From contig NC_057866.1 in the NCBI RefSeq assembly GCF_019393635.1, positions 120,341,897-120,405,896 on the forward strand: a DNA stretch of 64,000 nucleotides. Reading direction: 5' to 3'. Below the pieces are notes generated by a model, which searched no databases, was not told the origin of the DNA, and saw only the letters and a list, made by a program, of their open reading frames with translations. This DNA comes from Dromiciops gliroides (taxonomy: Eukaryota > Chordata > Mammalia > Microbiotheria > Microbiotheriidae). Each line of letters begins with the position of its first letter. Positions within the stretch are counted from its first letter, which is position 1. Made by a program: the position numbers and the translations under genes. Of the stretch, positions 48,350-59,990 are shown piece after piece.

Positions 48350-48492
48350 TTTTTTTGATCAGGCAATTGGGATTAAGTGATTTGCCCAGAGTCACACAGC
48401 TGTTAAGTGTCAAGTGTCTGAGGACGGATTTGAACTCAAGTCTTCCTGAATCCAGGGCTGCTGCTTTATCCACTGCACCACCTAGCTGCCCC
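48350..48492 (-). repeat. tRNA-derived CORE/MIR-type SINE
   Basis: Antisense copy with T-run tail at left. CACATTCATTTTTT before and CACATGCATTTTTT after suggest a target-site duplication. Confidence 0.92.
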
Positions 48493-49425
48493 ACACATGC
48501 ATTTTTTAAGATGGTAGAACCTACTATAGCTTACACTCCACTGGAATAGTCTTCAAGGCACCCATAATCACCTTGATGTGTTGACGAAGCATTTGAGTTG
48601 GGCTTTGTGCTTTTCTCGCAGTGGCAACAAAGGGGTGGAAAAGATTTCAGACACGTCTAAAAATTACATTCTTTATCCTGACTATACATATTAACTTGTC
48701 TATTAGTGTCCTGAATGTGAGCTCCTTGTCTAATAAACAAGTCAACATATTTGAGAACTGATTCTGATAAATCTTAACATTCCTACAATTAATGAAACCA
48801 GAAGATAAAAGAAATTGCACTTAAATGAAAGGATGGCTCCAAGATTATCTTTGAAAATGCAAACACATACACACAAATCACATACACACACACATCCTCA
48901 CATAAAATGAAGTCTAGTGAACAGATAAATAATCAAACTGGGAAACATGATTTGTCTGAACAAAGAAATCAGAAAATAAGATTCCTATTTGCATGTCTTG
49001 GAAACAAGTTCTAAGATCACTTCAGAAATCAATCACAATAATGATGGGACATTGAGATTTGAAAAACAGAATTGACTTGTTCAAATTCATCCAAAAGAGT
49101 ATGTTGAAATTCATTGTCTTTTTATCCATGTGCTACCTAAAGGCAAGGATAATAAAATTCTAGTGTCCATTTTGGAGACAAGATTTTCTTTAGCTGTTTG
49201 ATGGAGCTAGGACAAGTTACAATGGGGCCAATAGAAGGCAGCTGTAGCTTGGTGCTCTATGGGGGATAAATCAGATGTTTTTGGTTGTAGTTTAAGAGAC
49301 ACTAGATTAGGGGTGCTCACAGGTGACTAAAATGGGTTATGTGCAACCAAAACTAAAAAATGGAATCATGAGAGTGAAATAACAAAATCAGCAGGGTATA
49401 TGATAATGAATGTGGGACAATAGTA
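48493..49425. other. Unassigned sequence
   Basis: No gene or repeat recognised; a short (CA)n-like run lies near 48863-48900. Confidence 0.45.
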
Positions 49426-49648
49426 TAAGGGGCTATCTAGCTATACTGTCTAAAACTATCAAATGAGTGGTCGCCAATAAATTATAAGCTTTAGCAAGAG
49501 TTTAGACTTTTAAGCATTTATTAAGGAGAATAAGAATTTGGTGAAGAGAGAGAGAAAGAAGCCTATATATCTACATTTATCCATTTTGGGGAGCCTGCAT
49601 TTTTGTTCTACTTTGCTGAGAGCTTTCCATATGGATGAAAATCACAGG
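49426..49648 (-). mobile_element. LTR fragment (fossil) of the 40.9-kb family
   Basis: TAAGGGGCTATCTAGCTAT, AATGAGTGGTCGCC, ATTATAAGCTTTAGCAAGAG and TTTGGTGAAGAGAGAGAGAA follow, in order, the left half of the LTR at 40937-41420. AATAAA on the minus strand is at 49522-49517. Right end is lost or obscured by the GT microsatellite. Confidence 0.7.
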
Positions 49649-49650
<2 letters not shown>

Positions 49651-49684
<34 letters not shown>

Positions 49685-49720
49685 CCATTTTTACTCCTGG
49701 AAACTTAGGATATATTTGAA

Positions 49721-49812
<92 letters not shown>
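49651..49812. repeat. (GT)n - spacer - (CA)n(TA)n microsatellite pair
   Basis: About 16 GT units (49651-49682), about 40 bases of spacer, about 20 CA units (49723-49762) and about 25 TA units (49763-49812). The GT and CA tracts are mutually complementary. Confidence 0.95.
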
Positions 49813-49815
<3 letters not shown>

Positions 49816-51484
49816 CCCAAACCATACCCAGAGCATACATAGTCACAATGACTTACAAATGATAAATGAAGGTAAATGGTTGATTTTATTAAACATTATT
49901 ACAGAATCTCCATTATGAAAGTAAACCACATCTTGTCCACGAATTCTTTATCTAGTCCAATGACAATAACAGATACTTGAAATGATAAATAATTTATCAA
50001 AAGGAAATAAAACATCAATGAGATTCAATATGTTCATTAATTATCTTATAAATCGAGCAATAAGGTTCAATAACCCTTTCTAGAAGACAGAGCCATGTTT
50101 TCTTGGTAAAGTTCTTCAGCTGTTTATGACTCATGATCAGTTCTGCCAACCCAAATTCCCTCTGAAAATGATAATACTTTGTTTTGCTGAAACATATGAA
50201 TTCAACAGCAAAGGGGATGGTGGGATTTTTAAAAATTCTAACCAAAAGATGGGCTCATAAAAACCTCAAATAACAATTAATTCTTTACAATAGCTAAAAG
50301 AATTACATATTCAAGTAGACAGGCCATGGAAGTCATCTATGAAGCTGATGTAAATAAAGAAAGCTCCATGTGTGAAGAAAGGGGGCACCAAGTTTAGAGA
50401 GGGCTAACATATGACCAAGCCCTGTGCTCCCACTTCTAGCAGCAACCATGTCCTTATGTGGCTCAAAAGGAAGCAGAATAGACATCTCTAGTCTCTTTTC
50501 CCCCCACTCTCCTACAAGAGAGACTTTCATTCCTGACAAGAAGCAAAGCAAGAAGTTAGGGCTCAAAGCCACTTTGCTCTCCTTCATCAGAGAAAGGGAC
50601 TTCCAGGCTAAAATATTATCTGTTCCTTTAAGTATTAGTAGTCTAAGGGATATGATCAGTTTGATTCAAATTCTGATTTCTTTATCATTAAGGTGAGGGG
50701 GGGAAGACCTCAAGCTTGACCTTTTTTTCCACCAATACCAACTTCACAATAAACACACAGCAAATAGTAGACAACTCATTTATCCAAATCACTTGCAAAA
50801 CAAAAACCCAAGAAGATATGCATAGGAAAATATATAGTAGGCAATAGATAGTAGACTTCTGCCATGGGGAGTGAGCTAGAACTCAAGTAAGAGAGACAGT
50901 TCTGGATTTCACCTAAGGGGAAACTCACCAAAGTAGCAAGTCAGGGATAGAGACATGTTGGAAATGACCATCTCCTCTCAAGAATTCCCAGTCTTTTCCT
51001 TCAGCAAAGTCAAGTACGAAGCCTCTTGCATCTTTTTTCTCAAACCTGAAATCCAGGAATGGTTGAAGTGATCTGAAATTCAAAAAAGGCATCGTCACTA
51101 GAAAATCCCTGCAGAAAATTGTTGACTGAAGGGTTTTTCTACTCAACAACTCTACCATGTCCCCCACACAGGGGAAGTTCTTTATCTCCATTAGTAAAGA
51201 AAAAGTTCCTTATGGAAGGGATTTGAAATAGGGATTGTTTCAGACATAATGATACTGTTCAATAATAGCAATCTCATGAAACCATGAAGTTATACACTCC
51301 ACCAAGCACCAAAGGTTACTCCAAGGAACTATCAGTCTCCATGGTTCTCAGAGAGCCAGTTACCTGGGTCTCTTAGCTTTTCCCCTTTTGTGGATGACAA
51401 TGCGCATCTCATTAGTATCAAGGTTTGGTCTATGTGTTTGTGGATCTCCTCCCTATTAAATAATCCCTGCCCACCAGTCAGTGA
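49813..51484. other. Unassigned sequence
   Basis: No gene or repeat recognised. Several 70-90 codon frames at 50.0-51.2 kb have no recognisable domain, no conserved neighbours and overlap on both strands. Confidence 0.45.
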
Positions 51485-51545
51485 GTATATGAACATTTAT
51501 TAGGCACTTATTATGTGTCAGGCCCTGTTATAAGACATGGGGACA
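51485..51545 (-). repeat. L2 fragment (antisense)
   Basis: GAACATTTATTAGGCACTTA and GTGTCAGGCCCTGTTATAAG. Confidence 0.55.
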
Positions 51546-51589
51546 CAAAAAAAGTCAGAAAAAAGTCAGTGCCATTATTGTTTTATTGG

Positions 51590-51592
51590 CAT

Positions 51593-51625
<33 letters not shown>

Positions 51626-51695
51626 TATATATATACATATACACACACATACACATATACATACATTATATACATACACACATATATTATATGTG
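51590..51695 (+). repeat. CA/TA microsatellite
   Basis: (CA)n with interruptions passing into (TA)n and ACATATAC units. Confidence 0.9.
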
Positions 51696-51944
51696 TGTGG
51701 AGAAAATATATAAATTACTAGTTAGAGCACATAAATATCTAGGTAAATAGAAGATCTAAAGGAGTGGAAGGAAACCAATAATGCATAAAAAGAAGGGCAC
51801 TAAAAATTAAAGAAAATTAAAATTTAAAAAAAAAGGGCACTGGCAACTGAGAAGGTAGGGAGGGGGACTAGAAACAAACTAAAGAGATAGGATTTGAACT
51901 GTATCTCGTCCCTTTAAAAACAAGAAAAGGTCTTAACATCACTT
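51696..51944. other. Unassigned A-rich sequence
   Basis: Nothing recognised. Confidence 0.45.
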
Positions 51945-53472
51945 ATAACCACAATAAGGTGGTTAGTGACCTAGAGCCACACATCTTAAAAAGTGAAGTC
52001 AAGTGGACCTTAGGAAGCATTACTAACAATAATGCTAGGAGAGGTGATGGAATTTCATCTGAACTACTTAAAATCCTAAAAGATGATATTGTTAAAGTGT
52101 TGTATTCATTATGCCAGGAAATTTGGAAAATTCAACAATGGCCACCAATTCAAAAAAGATCAGTTTACATCCCAATCCTAAAAAAGGACAATGCCAAAAA
52201 ATGTTCAAAGCATCAAACAATTGTATTCATTTCATACACCATCAAGCTCTACTTAACAAAGTTGCTGCAAGCTAGGCTTTAGCAATATGCGAACCAAGAA
52301 TTACCAGAAGTCCAGACTGGTTTTAGAAGATGGAGAGGAACTAGAGACCAAATTGCCAACATTCACTGGATTATGGAGGAAGCAAGGGAGTTCCAGAAAA
52401 ATATCTACTTCTGCTTCATTAAGTACACTAAAGTCCCTGACTGTATGGATCACAACAAACTGTGTCAAGTCCTCAATGAGATGGGAGTAAGAGATCCCTT
52501 GTCTCCTACAAAGAAAAAGTTAAAATTGAAAATGAAACAATGTATTGGTTCAACATTGGGAAAACAGCTGCTACTACTACTATAAATTGTCACCTTATTA
52601 TTTAACTTATCTGTAGAGTATATCATGCAAAATGAGAGGCTATATGAATCAAACGCTGGGATTAAGTTTGCTGAGAGAAATATCAACAGTCTCAGATATG
52701 CAGATGATAGCACCCTGATAGCAGAAAGTGAAAAAGAATTAAGAAGTCTTTTGGTAAGAGTGAAAGAGAAGACTGAAAAAGCTGGCTTGAAGCTAAACAC
52801 AAAAAAACTTAACATCATGGCATCTGGCCTCATTACTTCTTGACAAATAGAGGAAGAAGAACTGGAAGTAGTGTCAAATTTTATATTCTTGGACTCAATG
52901 ATCACTGCAGACAGCAACTGCAGCCATGAAATTGAAAAATGCTTGCTCCTAGGAATGAAAATTATGACAAATCTGGACAGGATACTAAAAAGCATAATAA
53001 TCATCTTGCGGACAAAGATCTATATAGTCAAAGGTATGGGTTTTTTTTTTTTTTTTTGAGGACTCATGTACGAATGTGAAAGTAGGATTAGAAGAAAAGT
53101 AAAACATCACAGAATCAATGCTTTTGAATTGTGGGGCTGAAGATTTTTGGGAGTCCCTTGGACAGCAAGGAGATCAAATCAGTTAGTAATTAAAGAAATT
53201 AACACTCACTATTCACTGGAAAGACAAATACTGAAGCTAAAGCTTAAATATATTGGCCACATAATGAGGAGATACAGCTCATTGGAAGACTGATGCTGAA
53301 AAAGACAAGCATACAGAAGAGACAGCAGACAATGAAATGGAGAGATAGCATCATGGAAGCAATGAACATGAGCTTGGACAGACTGGGAGATAGTGGAAGA
53401 CAGAAAGGCCTGGCAGGTATGGTCCATGGAGTCACAAAGCATCAGATATTTCTGAATGACTGAACAACAACT
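51945..53472 (+). mobile_element. RTE/BovB-like LINE, 5'-truncated
   Basis: Closely follows the BovB/RTE polyprotein: VSDLEPHILKSEVKWTLGSI at the left, then DGISSELLKILKDDIVKVLY, WKIQQWPPIQKRSVYIPILK, EEAREFQKNIYFCFIKYTKV, RNINSLRYADDSTLIAESEK (catalytic YADD at 52697-52708), GLKLNTKKLNIMASGLITS, FIFLDSMITADSNCSHEIEK and the C-terminal block to about 53.44 kb. The 3' tail ends CTGAATGACTGAACAACAAC. The endonuclease part is missing, several frame changes and stops occur, and a T run sits at 53041-53057. Not active. Confidence 0.9.
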
Positions 53473-53649
53473 CCCTTTCCAAATACATTACAAAGGACTT
53501 TAATAATGTAAGCATAGTACAAAGGAATCTATTACACAAGTATAGTTAAATTGTAATCAGATATTTATTTTCAACAAAAGGAATGAAACTAAATATTTTA
53601 AAACAATACTGTGTAAACTAAGATCTTTCCCTCCCCTGAGATTCTAGGA

Positions 53650-54830
53650 GCATAAACTAGTCTTTAATTTTTAAATTTTTTATTTATTTTACTTTTTAAA
53701 TCATAAAAGTATTTTATTGTTTCTCAGTTCCATGTAAAGATAGTTTTCAACATTGGTTTTCATAAGATTTTTAGCTCCAGATTTTTCTCCCTTCCTATCT
53801 TCCCTCCCCGCTCCCCAGGACAGAAAGCAATCTGATATAGTTATATATGTACAATCACATATTTCTGCATTAGTCATATTGAGAAAGAAGAATCAGAACA
53901 AAAGGGCAAAAACTCAAAAACAAAACAAAAGTAGAAACAGTATGGTTCAATCTGCATTCAGAATCCAGTTATTTTTTTCTGGTTGTGGAGAACATTTTCC
54001 ATCATGAGTTCTTTGGAAGTGTCTTGGAACATTTTATTGCTGAGAAGAGTTAAGTCTATCCCAGTTGATCATCATACAATGTTGCTGTTACTGTGTTTTC
54101 CTGTGTTACAATGTTTTCCTGGTTCTACTCACTTCACTCAGCATCAGTCCACTTAAGTCTTCCCAGGTTTTTCTGAAATCTGCCTACTCATGATTTCTTA
54201 TGGCCCAATAGTATTCCATTACATTCATATAGCACAATTTGGTTAGCCATTCCCCAGTTGATGGACATTCCCTCAATTTCCAATTCTTTGCCACCACAAA
54301 GAGCTGCTATAAATATTTTTGTACATGTGGGTCCTTTTCCCTTTTTTATTATCTCTTTGGGATACAAACCAGTAGTGGTATTACTGAATCAAAGGGTATG
54401 CACAGCTCCATAGCCCTTTGGGCATAGTTCAAAATTGCTGTCCAGAATGGTTGGGTCAGTTCACAACTCCATCAACAATGCTTTATGTTCCAATTTTTCC
54501 ACAGTTTCTCCAACATTTATTATTTCCTTTTTGTCATATAAGCAAATCTGCTAGGTGTGAGGTGGTACCTCAGAGTTGTTTTAAGTTCAATTGCTCTAAT
54601 CAATAGTGATTTAGAGCATTTTTTCATATGGCAATAGATAGCTTTGATTTCTTCATCTAACAACTGCCTGTTCATATCCTTTGACTATTTCTCAATTAGG
54701 AAATGACTTGCATTCTTATAAACTTTATTTAGTTCCCTACCTGTGCATTTTTTTTCATTTGTTCCCTTGATATTTTTGACCTTTTGTTCTTCCAGATGAA
54801 TTTTGTTACCTCTGATCAAATAAAGGATGT
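53650..54830 (-). mobile_element. L1 LINE 3' part (antisense)
   Basis: Antisense L1: 3' UTR with AGTTTTCAACATTGGTTTTC and GGACAGAAAGCAATCTGATA; then CAGCATCAGTCCACTTAAGT, TTCATATAGCACAATTTGGT, CCATTCCCCAGTTGATGGAC, GAGGTGGTACCTCAGAGTTG, CTGTTCATATCCTTTGACTA and, after a deletion near 54.74 kb, TTGATATTTTTGACCTTTTG. Confidence 0.88.
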
Positions 54831-55310
54831 CAGAAATAATGGCACTGATTTCTTCTTGGGCTCCTTTTCATCACCACTCTTTGAGATGCTAGAAGTTTTG
54901 ATGCAGCCAACTACCTGATCTTCCATGCTGCTGGCTCATTGACTCATCTCCATATCATTCTGTGCAGCTTGTTTATCAGTAGTGGAGTGGTAGAGTGGAC
55001 TCAAGGGTAGGCCTAGACATTTAGAATGACATCTGCATGGTATACCTTCTTCTCTCCTCTTAGAAGCCCTCATTTCCAGATGCCATGACTTTCATCAATT
55101 TCACTGTTTTGCACACACATACTCCAAAATTAAATACACAAACACTGCCATCCACAAAAAGGACAGAACTAATATGGAGATGTAGTCAGCTCTTTAAGAA
55201 CTATAGAAAGGTATGTGTTTATTCAGAGTGACCTACATGCAGAATTGCCAGGGGTTGATCATTATTTTGCACTGGAACTGCCAAGCAGTTTCCCCTTATG
55301 CTTAAACAAA
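54831..55310. other. Unassigned sequence
   Basis: Moderately GC-rich compared with its flanks; no repeat recognised. The minus strand holds only a very short open stretch. Confidence 0.4.
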
Positions 55311-55498
55311 ACCACCGCCACCAGCAGCAACACCACCACCACCACCATCATTATCATCATCAATCACCACCACCACCATCATCACCATTACCATTACCAT
55401 TATCATCATCATCATCTTCTTCTTCTTCCTTCTTCTTCCTTCTTCTTCCTTCTCCTTCTTCCTTCTTCTTCTCCTTTGCCTTCTCCTACTACTACTGT
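55311..55498 (+). repeat. Compound triplet microsatellite (CAC/ATC/TTC)
   Basis: Successive blocks of CAC, ATC, CATTAC and TTC/CTT units over about 190 bases. The His/Ser/Phe frames on plus and the Met/Arg/Glu frame on minus are artefacts of it. Confidence 0.95.
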
Positions 55499-57124
55499 AT
55501 CTCTTCAAATTCTAAAACATTTATAGCACCACTTTTTATAATAGCAAAAAATTGAAAACAAAGTAGATTCCCATAAATTAAGGAATGACTAAACAAATTG
55601 TAGGATACAAATGAAGAAGAATATTACTGTTCTATGATAAATTATTTGTGGAATGAATCTATTAACAATAATACATAATAAATTATTTGTAGAATGAAAA
55701 TATATGAGAAAGTAATAGGCCATGGCTGAAAATACTATTTTATAGTAGATCACACTTTTAAGTCAAATAATTTCCTAAAAGATAAAGAAAATATAGAACA
55801 CTACTTTCTGATTAAAAAAATATATATCACAAAAATGTTTCCTTTAAGGATCTTCTTAAGGAAATGTATACACACATACAAATATACACACATACATACA
55901 CATATGTGTGTGTGTTTGCCAAAGCTGTTGCCATTGTCATGGAGGATGAACAATTTTGTAGGGATTGCCTATGTTTAGCAAGGTCCTACAGATGTTCCTG
56001 TTTTCAGGTGACATTATGCAGATTATATCAATCACCATTACAGATCTACCAAAAGGAGTTCCATGATTACTCAAAAAATCCATCCTGCCCAGTATAAAGT
56101 GCTTAAAAAATCTCTAATCAATATATCTGATTCCTTAGTAATTATAACACATATTCTCTATGGACAAATGTCCATATGTATGTGTATATATAATATCTAT
56201 ATTGAAAGAGCAAGACACTTCATACTCCATTGTAATTTCTACTTTAAGATATTTCTCCTAGGCAAATATAAAAACCAATAGTCTTTTTTCCCTACCGTCA
56301 CCTCAATTCCCCTGCATGAAAAATTCCTCTTAAAAATACTTATTTCTATTTTGAGTGTTGCTCTATTGGTTAATCTATTAACCTGTTAATTATATATCTG
56401 TGATTCTAGAATTTCCAACTCCCACAAGAGCTCATGTATCATGACATGAATAAATGGAAAGGAAAGGGAAACTAGGAAGGGCTGGGAATGTGTTCAGTGC
56501 TTTCTGTTCTTTAGCCCAGTGGGAATTCTAGAAAACACTACCTCTGATCTTAACTTCCTCAGCAGGACCACAAGAGAATCAATCTTTGAATGAGTTAACT
56601 TCAATAAAGTATTATCAAAGAGGGACAAGGTCCTGGTTCATCCTCCAAGAACTCCCATGATCCTATCTCAATGGAAATTTTAACAAGTGTTTATTAAGTA
56701 TGTAAAATGTACAAAGCGCTGTTCTAAGTAGGCTGCCATATGGGTCCTTTGCCGCCTTCTCAAACATTTTCTTTTGCCTCCTTTCCCTAAGCTGCATTCC
56801 AAAGAACTACTGGTTGGAACCCAATGGGTCAAAATGTCACTCCTACAGAAGTGGACTTTATGATGGGATCCTGTATTGGCCCTGATTTTAGTGTCTTTGC
56901 ATTCAAGTTCTTTCAATTCAATGAAAATGCATTGAGAACCGACTGTGCTAACACAGTACAAGGCCTAAGCCTTGTAGGTTGGTCTCATGATCTTAAGACC
57001 TAATGGGAAAATAGCAATTCAGGGAGTAATATAAGCTTGAACTTAATAGTTTAAAAGCTTTATTTTCTCTAAATATTACTCAGAATTACAAAATGTTAGA
57101 GAACTAAAATAGTTTTAATATTAT
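55499..57124. other. Mostly unassigned AT-rich sequence
   Basis: Contains a CA/TA microsatellite at about 55868-55915; otherwise nothing recognised. Confidence 0.45.
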
Positions 57125-57250
57125 CATTGACAAGTCATTTAAACAATTCGGGCCTTGGTTTCCTTATCTGTAAAAATAGGGTAAAAATAGGGTATTGATT
57201 TAATGACTTCAAAGGTCCCTTTCAGGTCTAAATATATGATCCTATGATCT
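57125..57250 (+). repeat. MIR/CORE-SINE fragment
   Basis: GACAAGTCATTTAAACAATT, TTGGTTTCCTTATCTGTAAA and GACTTCAAAGGTCCCTTTCA are the MIR core and 3' part in sense. Confidence 0.65.
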
Positions 57251-57595
57251 AGACCAATTGGTTTTTGCTGGTTTTCTGATTAGGCCTCCAAGTTTTTATT
57301 GAGTTGTGAGTCTTTATGTCTTATTTTAAAATTACATTTAAAGCCTTCTGATTCTCTTTTTAGTTCCTATCTTTTATGCTAACAAAGTTTTCTAAATCAC
57401 TTATTGCATAGATCTTACAATTTAGACTGATTCTGTTGTAATTGAGTAATTTTTTTTCTATATTGATTTAAGAGAATGTTCTGTCCATCAATCAGATCTT
57501 GGAAGGTTTGTTATTCCTTTCTGGTAACTATCATCCCTTTCCAAAAAGATTACATAACTCCCCAGGCCTGCTAGATATCTCTTTTGCTAGGCAGT
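57251..57595. other. Unassigned sequence
   Basis: Nothing recognised. Confidence 0.45.
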
Positions 57596-57760
57596 CCTAT
57601 TCTGCTCTGCTCTGCTCTGTTCTGCTCTGCTCTGCTCTGTTCTGTTCTGTTCTGTTCTGTTCTGTTCTGTTCTGTTCTGTTCTGTTCTGTTCTGTTCTGT
57701 TCTGTTCTGTTCTACTCTGCTCTGCTCTGTTCTGCTCTGCTCTACTCTACTATATTCTAC
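57596..57760 (+). repeat. TCTGT/TCTGC pentanucleotide array
   Basis: About 32 five-base units. A central block of about 16 TCTGT units is flanked on each side by mixed TCTGC, TCTGT and TCTAC units. Frames of Ser/Val/Leu/Cys/Phe repeats across it are artefacts. Confidence 0.97.
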
Positions 57761-57788
57761 AAACATTTATTTCTCAATTACAATGAAC

Positions 57789-57950
57789 GGGGGCAGCTAG
57801 GTGGTGCAGTGGATAAAGCAGTGGCACTGGATTCAGGAGAACCTAAGTTCAAATCCAGCAGCAGACACTTGACACTTACTAGCTATGTGACCCTGGGAAA
57901 GTCACTTAACCCTCATTGCCTCTCCCCCCAAGATAATTTGAAAATAAAAT
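57789..57950 (+). repeat. tRNA-derived CORE/MIR-type SINE
   Basis: Sense copy starting GGGGGCAGCTAGGTGGTGCA, with an A-rich tail. TCAATTACAATGAAC before and TCAATTACTACGAAC after resemble a target-site duplication. Confidence 0.9.
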
Positions 57951-58089
57951 AAAAAATAAAAACAAATCAATTACTACGAACAATTCATTAGTTCAGGCAC
58001 TAGGCATAAAAAGACAAAACCAAAATATCCCCTGCTCTTAGGCGGGGCTATACTATACTGTAGAACATACAATCCATACAAAAATAAAT

Positions 58090-58650
58090 ACATGGTAATT
58101 TATCTTCCTAAAATAAAAGTCTTACCATGTCATGCCTCTATTTGATAAACTCCAGTGGCCTCTAATTGCTCCAGGAAGAATATAAAATCCTCTATTAGAC
58201 TTTTAAAGTCTGTCATAACATAGCCTTTTTCCTAACTCTCCAGTCTTCTTATACCTTACTCCCTCCCTCATATACTCTGTAATCCAGTGACCATAGCCTC
58301 CTTGCTGTTTCTCACACTTGACAATTCATCTTCAAACTTCAGCTATTTTCTCTGGGTGTCTCTCATGCTGGACTCTCTCCCTCCTCATCTTCATCTTCTG
58401 TCTTCCCTGGCTTCCTTCAAGGTCAACCTAAAATTCCACTTGCAACAAGAATTTTTTTCCTGGCCTCCCTCCCCCCCCCCATTAAATCTAGTGCTATTTT
58501 CCTGATTATTTCCAATTTATCATATCATATCTCATTTTTAGTTGTTTATATGTTGTCTCACCCATCTGACTTTTGAGTGAGACCCTTAATAGCGAGGCCC
58601 ATTTCTTTTGGGCCTTTCTTTGTATCCCTAGTACTCGTAGCACATCGTCT
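58090..58650 (+). mobile_element. L2 LINE relic (3' part)
   Basis: Good sense L2 blocks: AAACTCCAGTGGCCTCTAAT, CTCTCCAGTCTTCTTATACC, AATCCAGTGACCATAGCCTC, CTTCCCTGGCTTCCTTCAAG and the ATTATTTCCAATTTATCATA tail. Confidence 0.75.
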
Positions 58651-58654
58651 GGCA

Positions 58655-58890
58655 AATTTTGTTGTTGTTGTTCGGTTATATACAATTCTTATTGACCTCA
58701 TATGGGATTTTCTTGGAAAAGATACTACAGTTTTTTGTCATTTTCTTCTCCAGTGGATTAGGGCAAATAGAGGTTAAGTGACTGTTCTAGAGTCATACAT
58801 CTAGTGAGTATAAGAGGCCAGATTTGAACTCAAGTCTTCTTGATTCCAGGCCCTATACTCTATCCACTGAACCACTTAGCCCTCTGGTCA
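58655..58890 (-). repeat. SINE with RTE-like tail (antisense)
   Basis: TTGTTGTTGTTCGG start, CATATGGGATTTTCTTGGAA, TTTTCTTCTCCAGTGGATTA and the antisense tRNA-like head ACTCTATCCACTGAACCACT. Confidence 0.7.
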
Positions 58891-59019
58891 ATAGGTGCTT
58901 GATAAATCCTCTGGGATCATTGCCTAGTTATGGTGGAGGCACTTGTATAACTCAATGAAACTATAAATTATGCCATGCAGGGTTACCTAAGACAAACAGG
59001 TAATAGTAGAGAGTTCTGA

Positions 59020-59215
59020 CAAAAGGTGATCCATTGTAGGAGGAAATGGCAAACCATTCTAGTATCTTTGCCAAGAAAACCCCATGGTCGATATGAAAAT
59101 TCTAAAACATGTAACATCCTATGATAAGCCCCTCAGTTTGGAAGTGCCTGGTAAGCTATGGTCCACAGTGTCATGAAAGTTCTGGCACAAGAATGACTGA
59201 ACAATAATAAATAAA
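59020..59215 (+). mobile_element. RTE-like 3'-end fragment
   Basis: AGGAAATGGCAAACCATTCT, TTTGCCAAGAAAACCCCATG, GCTATGGTCCACAGTGTCAT and AAGAATGACTGAACAATAAT resemble the RTE/BovB 3' end. Confidence 0.55.
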
Positions 59216-59439
59216 TGTGTGTTGATTGTTGACTTAGCTTGCAGAAAGTCAGAGAGTCTTAATAATTGATAAAATCATTGAAAATATTGCACCTTAAATA
59301 AGCTATAAAAGAAGATGAGGTTCTGATACACAAAGATGAGACAGGAGTATATATCAAGCATGTGAGATAGTTTGCGAACAGAGATGAAAGTTTTTGAACA
59401 GAGATGAAAGGCTAAGATTGAGGAACAATAAGTAGTAGT

Positions 59440-59990
59440 CCAATTGGACTAGAACTCAGAATACGTGGAGGAGTATTAAAAGACAAAGGCCAACAGAAGA
59501 AAGATTGTGAAGGGCCTTAAATCTTAAATCTGAGGCTGTTAGTATTTTTATCTTATAGGCAATCAGATTCCAATAGATGTTTTTCAGGTGGAAAGCAACA
59601 TGATTAAACCTGTACCTTTGAAATAATAGATTTTGCAATAATTTAGAGAATGGAAAGTGGAAAAGTGGAAACCAGAAGCAAGAAGACCAACTAGGAGGCT
59701 ATTTCAGAACTGCAGGTGAAGGGTGAAGAGGTCCAGATCTAGAATAGTGACTACTTAAATAGAGAAAAGGGATAGGGTTCAAGAGATTTTCTAGAGGTTG
59801 AATATTCAAAACATGGCCAGTGATTACATGTAGGGAGAATAGAAAAAGAGACAAAGGAGGTTAATGAGTCGAGGATGATTTCAAAGTCATGGCCCCAAAT
59901 TATTTGGATTATGATTTTTGTCTCCTACAGAGGGGAAGAAACTGGAGGCAAAATAATGAATTATGCTTGACCAATCAAACATTTGGAAGT
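59440..59990 (-). mobile_element. L2 relic (antisense)
   Basis: GTGAAGGGCCTTAAATCTTA, TTTTTCAGGTGGAAAGCAAC, ATGATTAAACCTGTACCTTT, AGGAGGCTATTTCAGAACTG and TTAATGAGTCGAGGATGATT keep the antisense L2 order. Confidence 0.55.

Noticed and set aside
47977-48549. 190-codon plus-strand ORF
   Set aside because: Most of it is read-through of two antisense SINEs; the repeated QWGLSDLPRVTQLVSVKCLR text recurs wherever this SINE is inserted in that orientation.
50333-51191. Cluster of 84-90 codon ORFs on both strands as possible small genes
   Set aside because: No recognisable domain, frames overlap on opposite strands, and nothing marks transcription or splicing.
52465-53004. 179-codon minus-strand ORF
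   Set aside because: It is the antisense shadow of the RTE/BovB-like reverse-transcriptase region.
54835-55200. Possible exon or pseudogene fragment on the minus strand
   Set aside because: A short open stretch (MEDQVVGCIKTSS...) was noted, but no family, splice sites or similarity could be recognised.
55215-55555. His-rich and Met/Arg/Glu-rich ORFs
   Set aside because: Products of the triplet microsatellite in different frames and strands.
57596-57760. CRISPR-like array
   Set aside because: Units are five bases with no spacers; this is a microsatellite in a vertebrate genome.
57499-57952. Cys/Ser/Leu-rich ORFs of 95 and 122 codons
   Set aside because: Translation of the TCTGT array running into a SINE.
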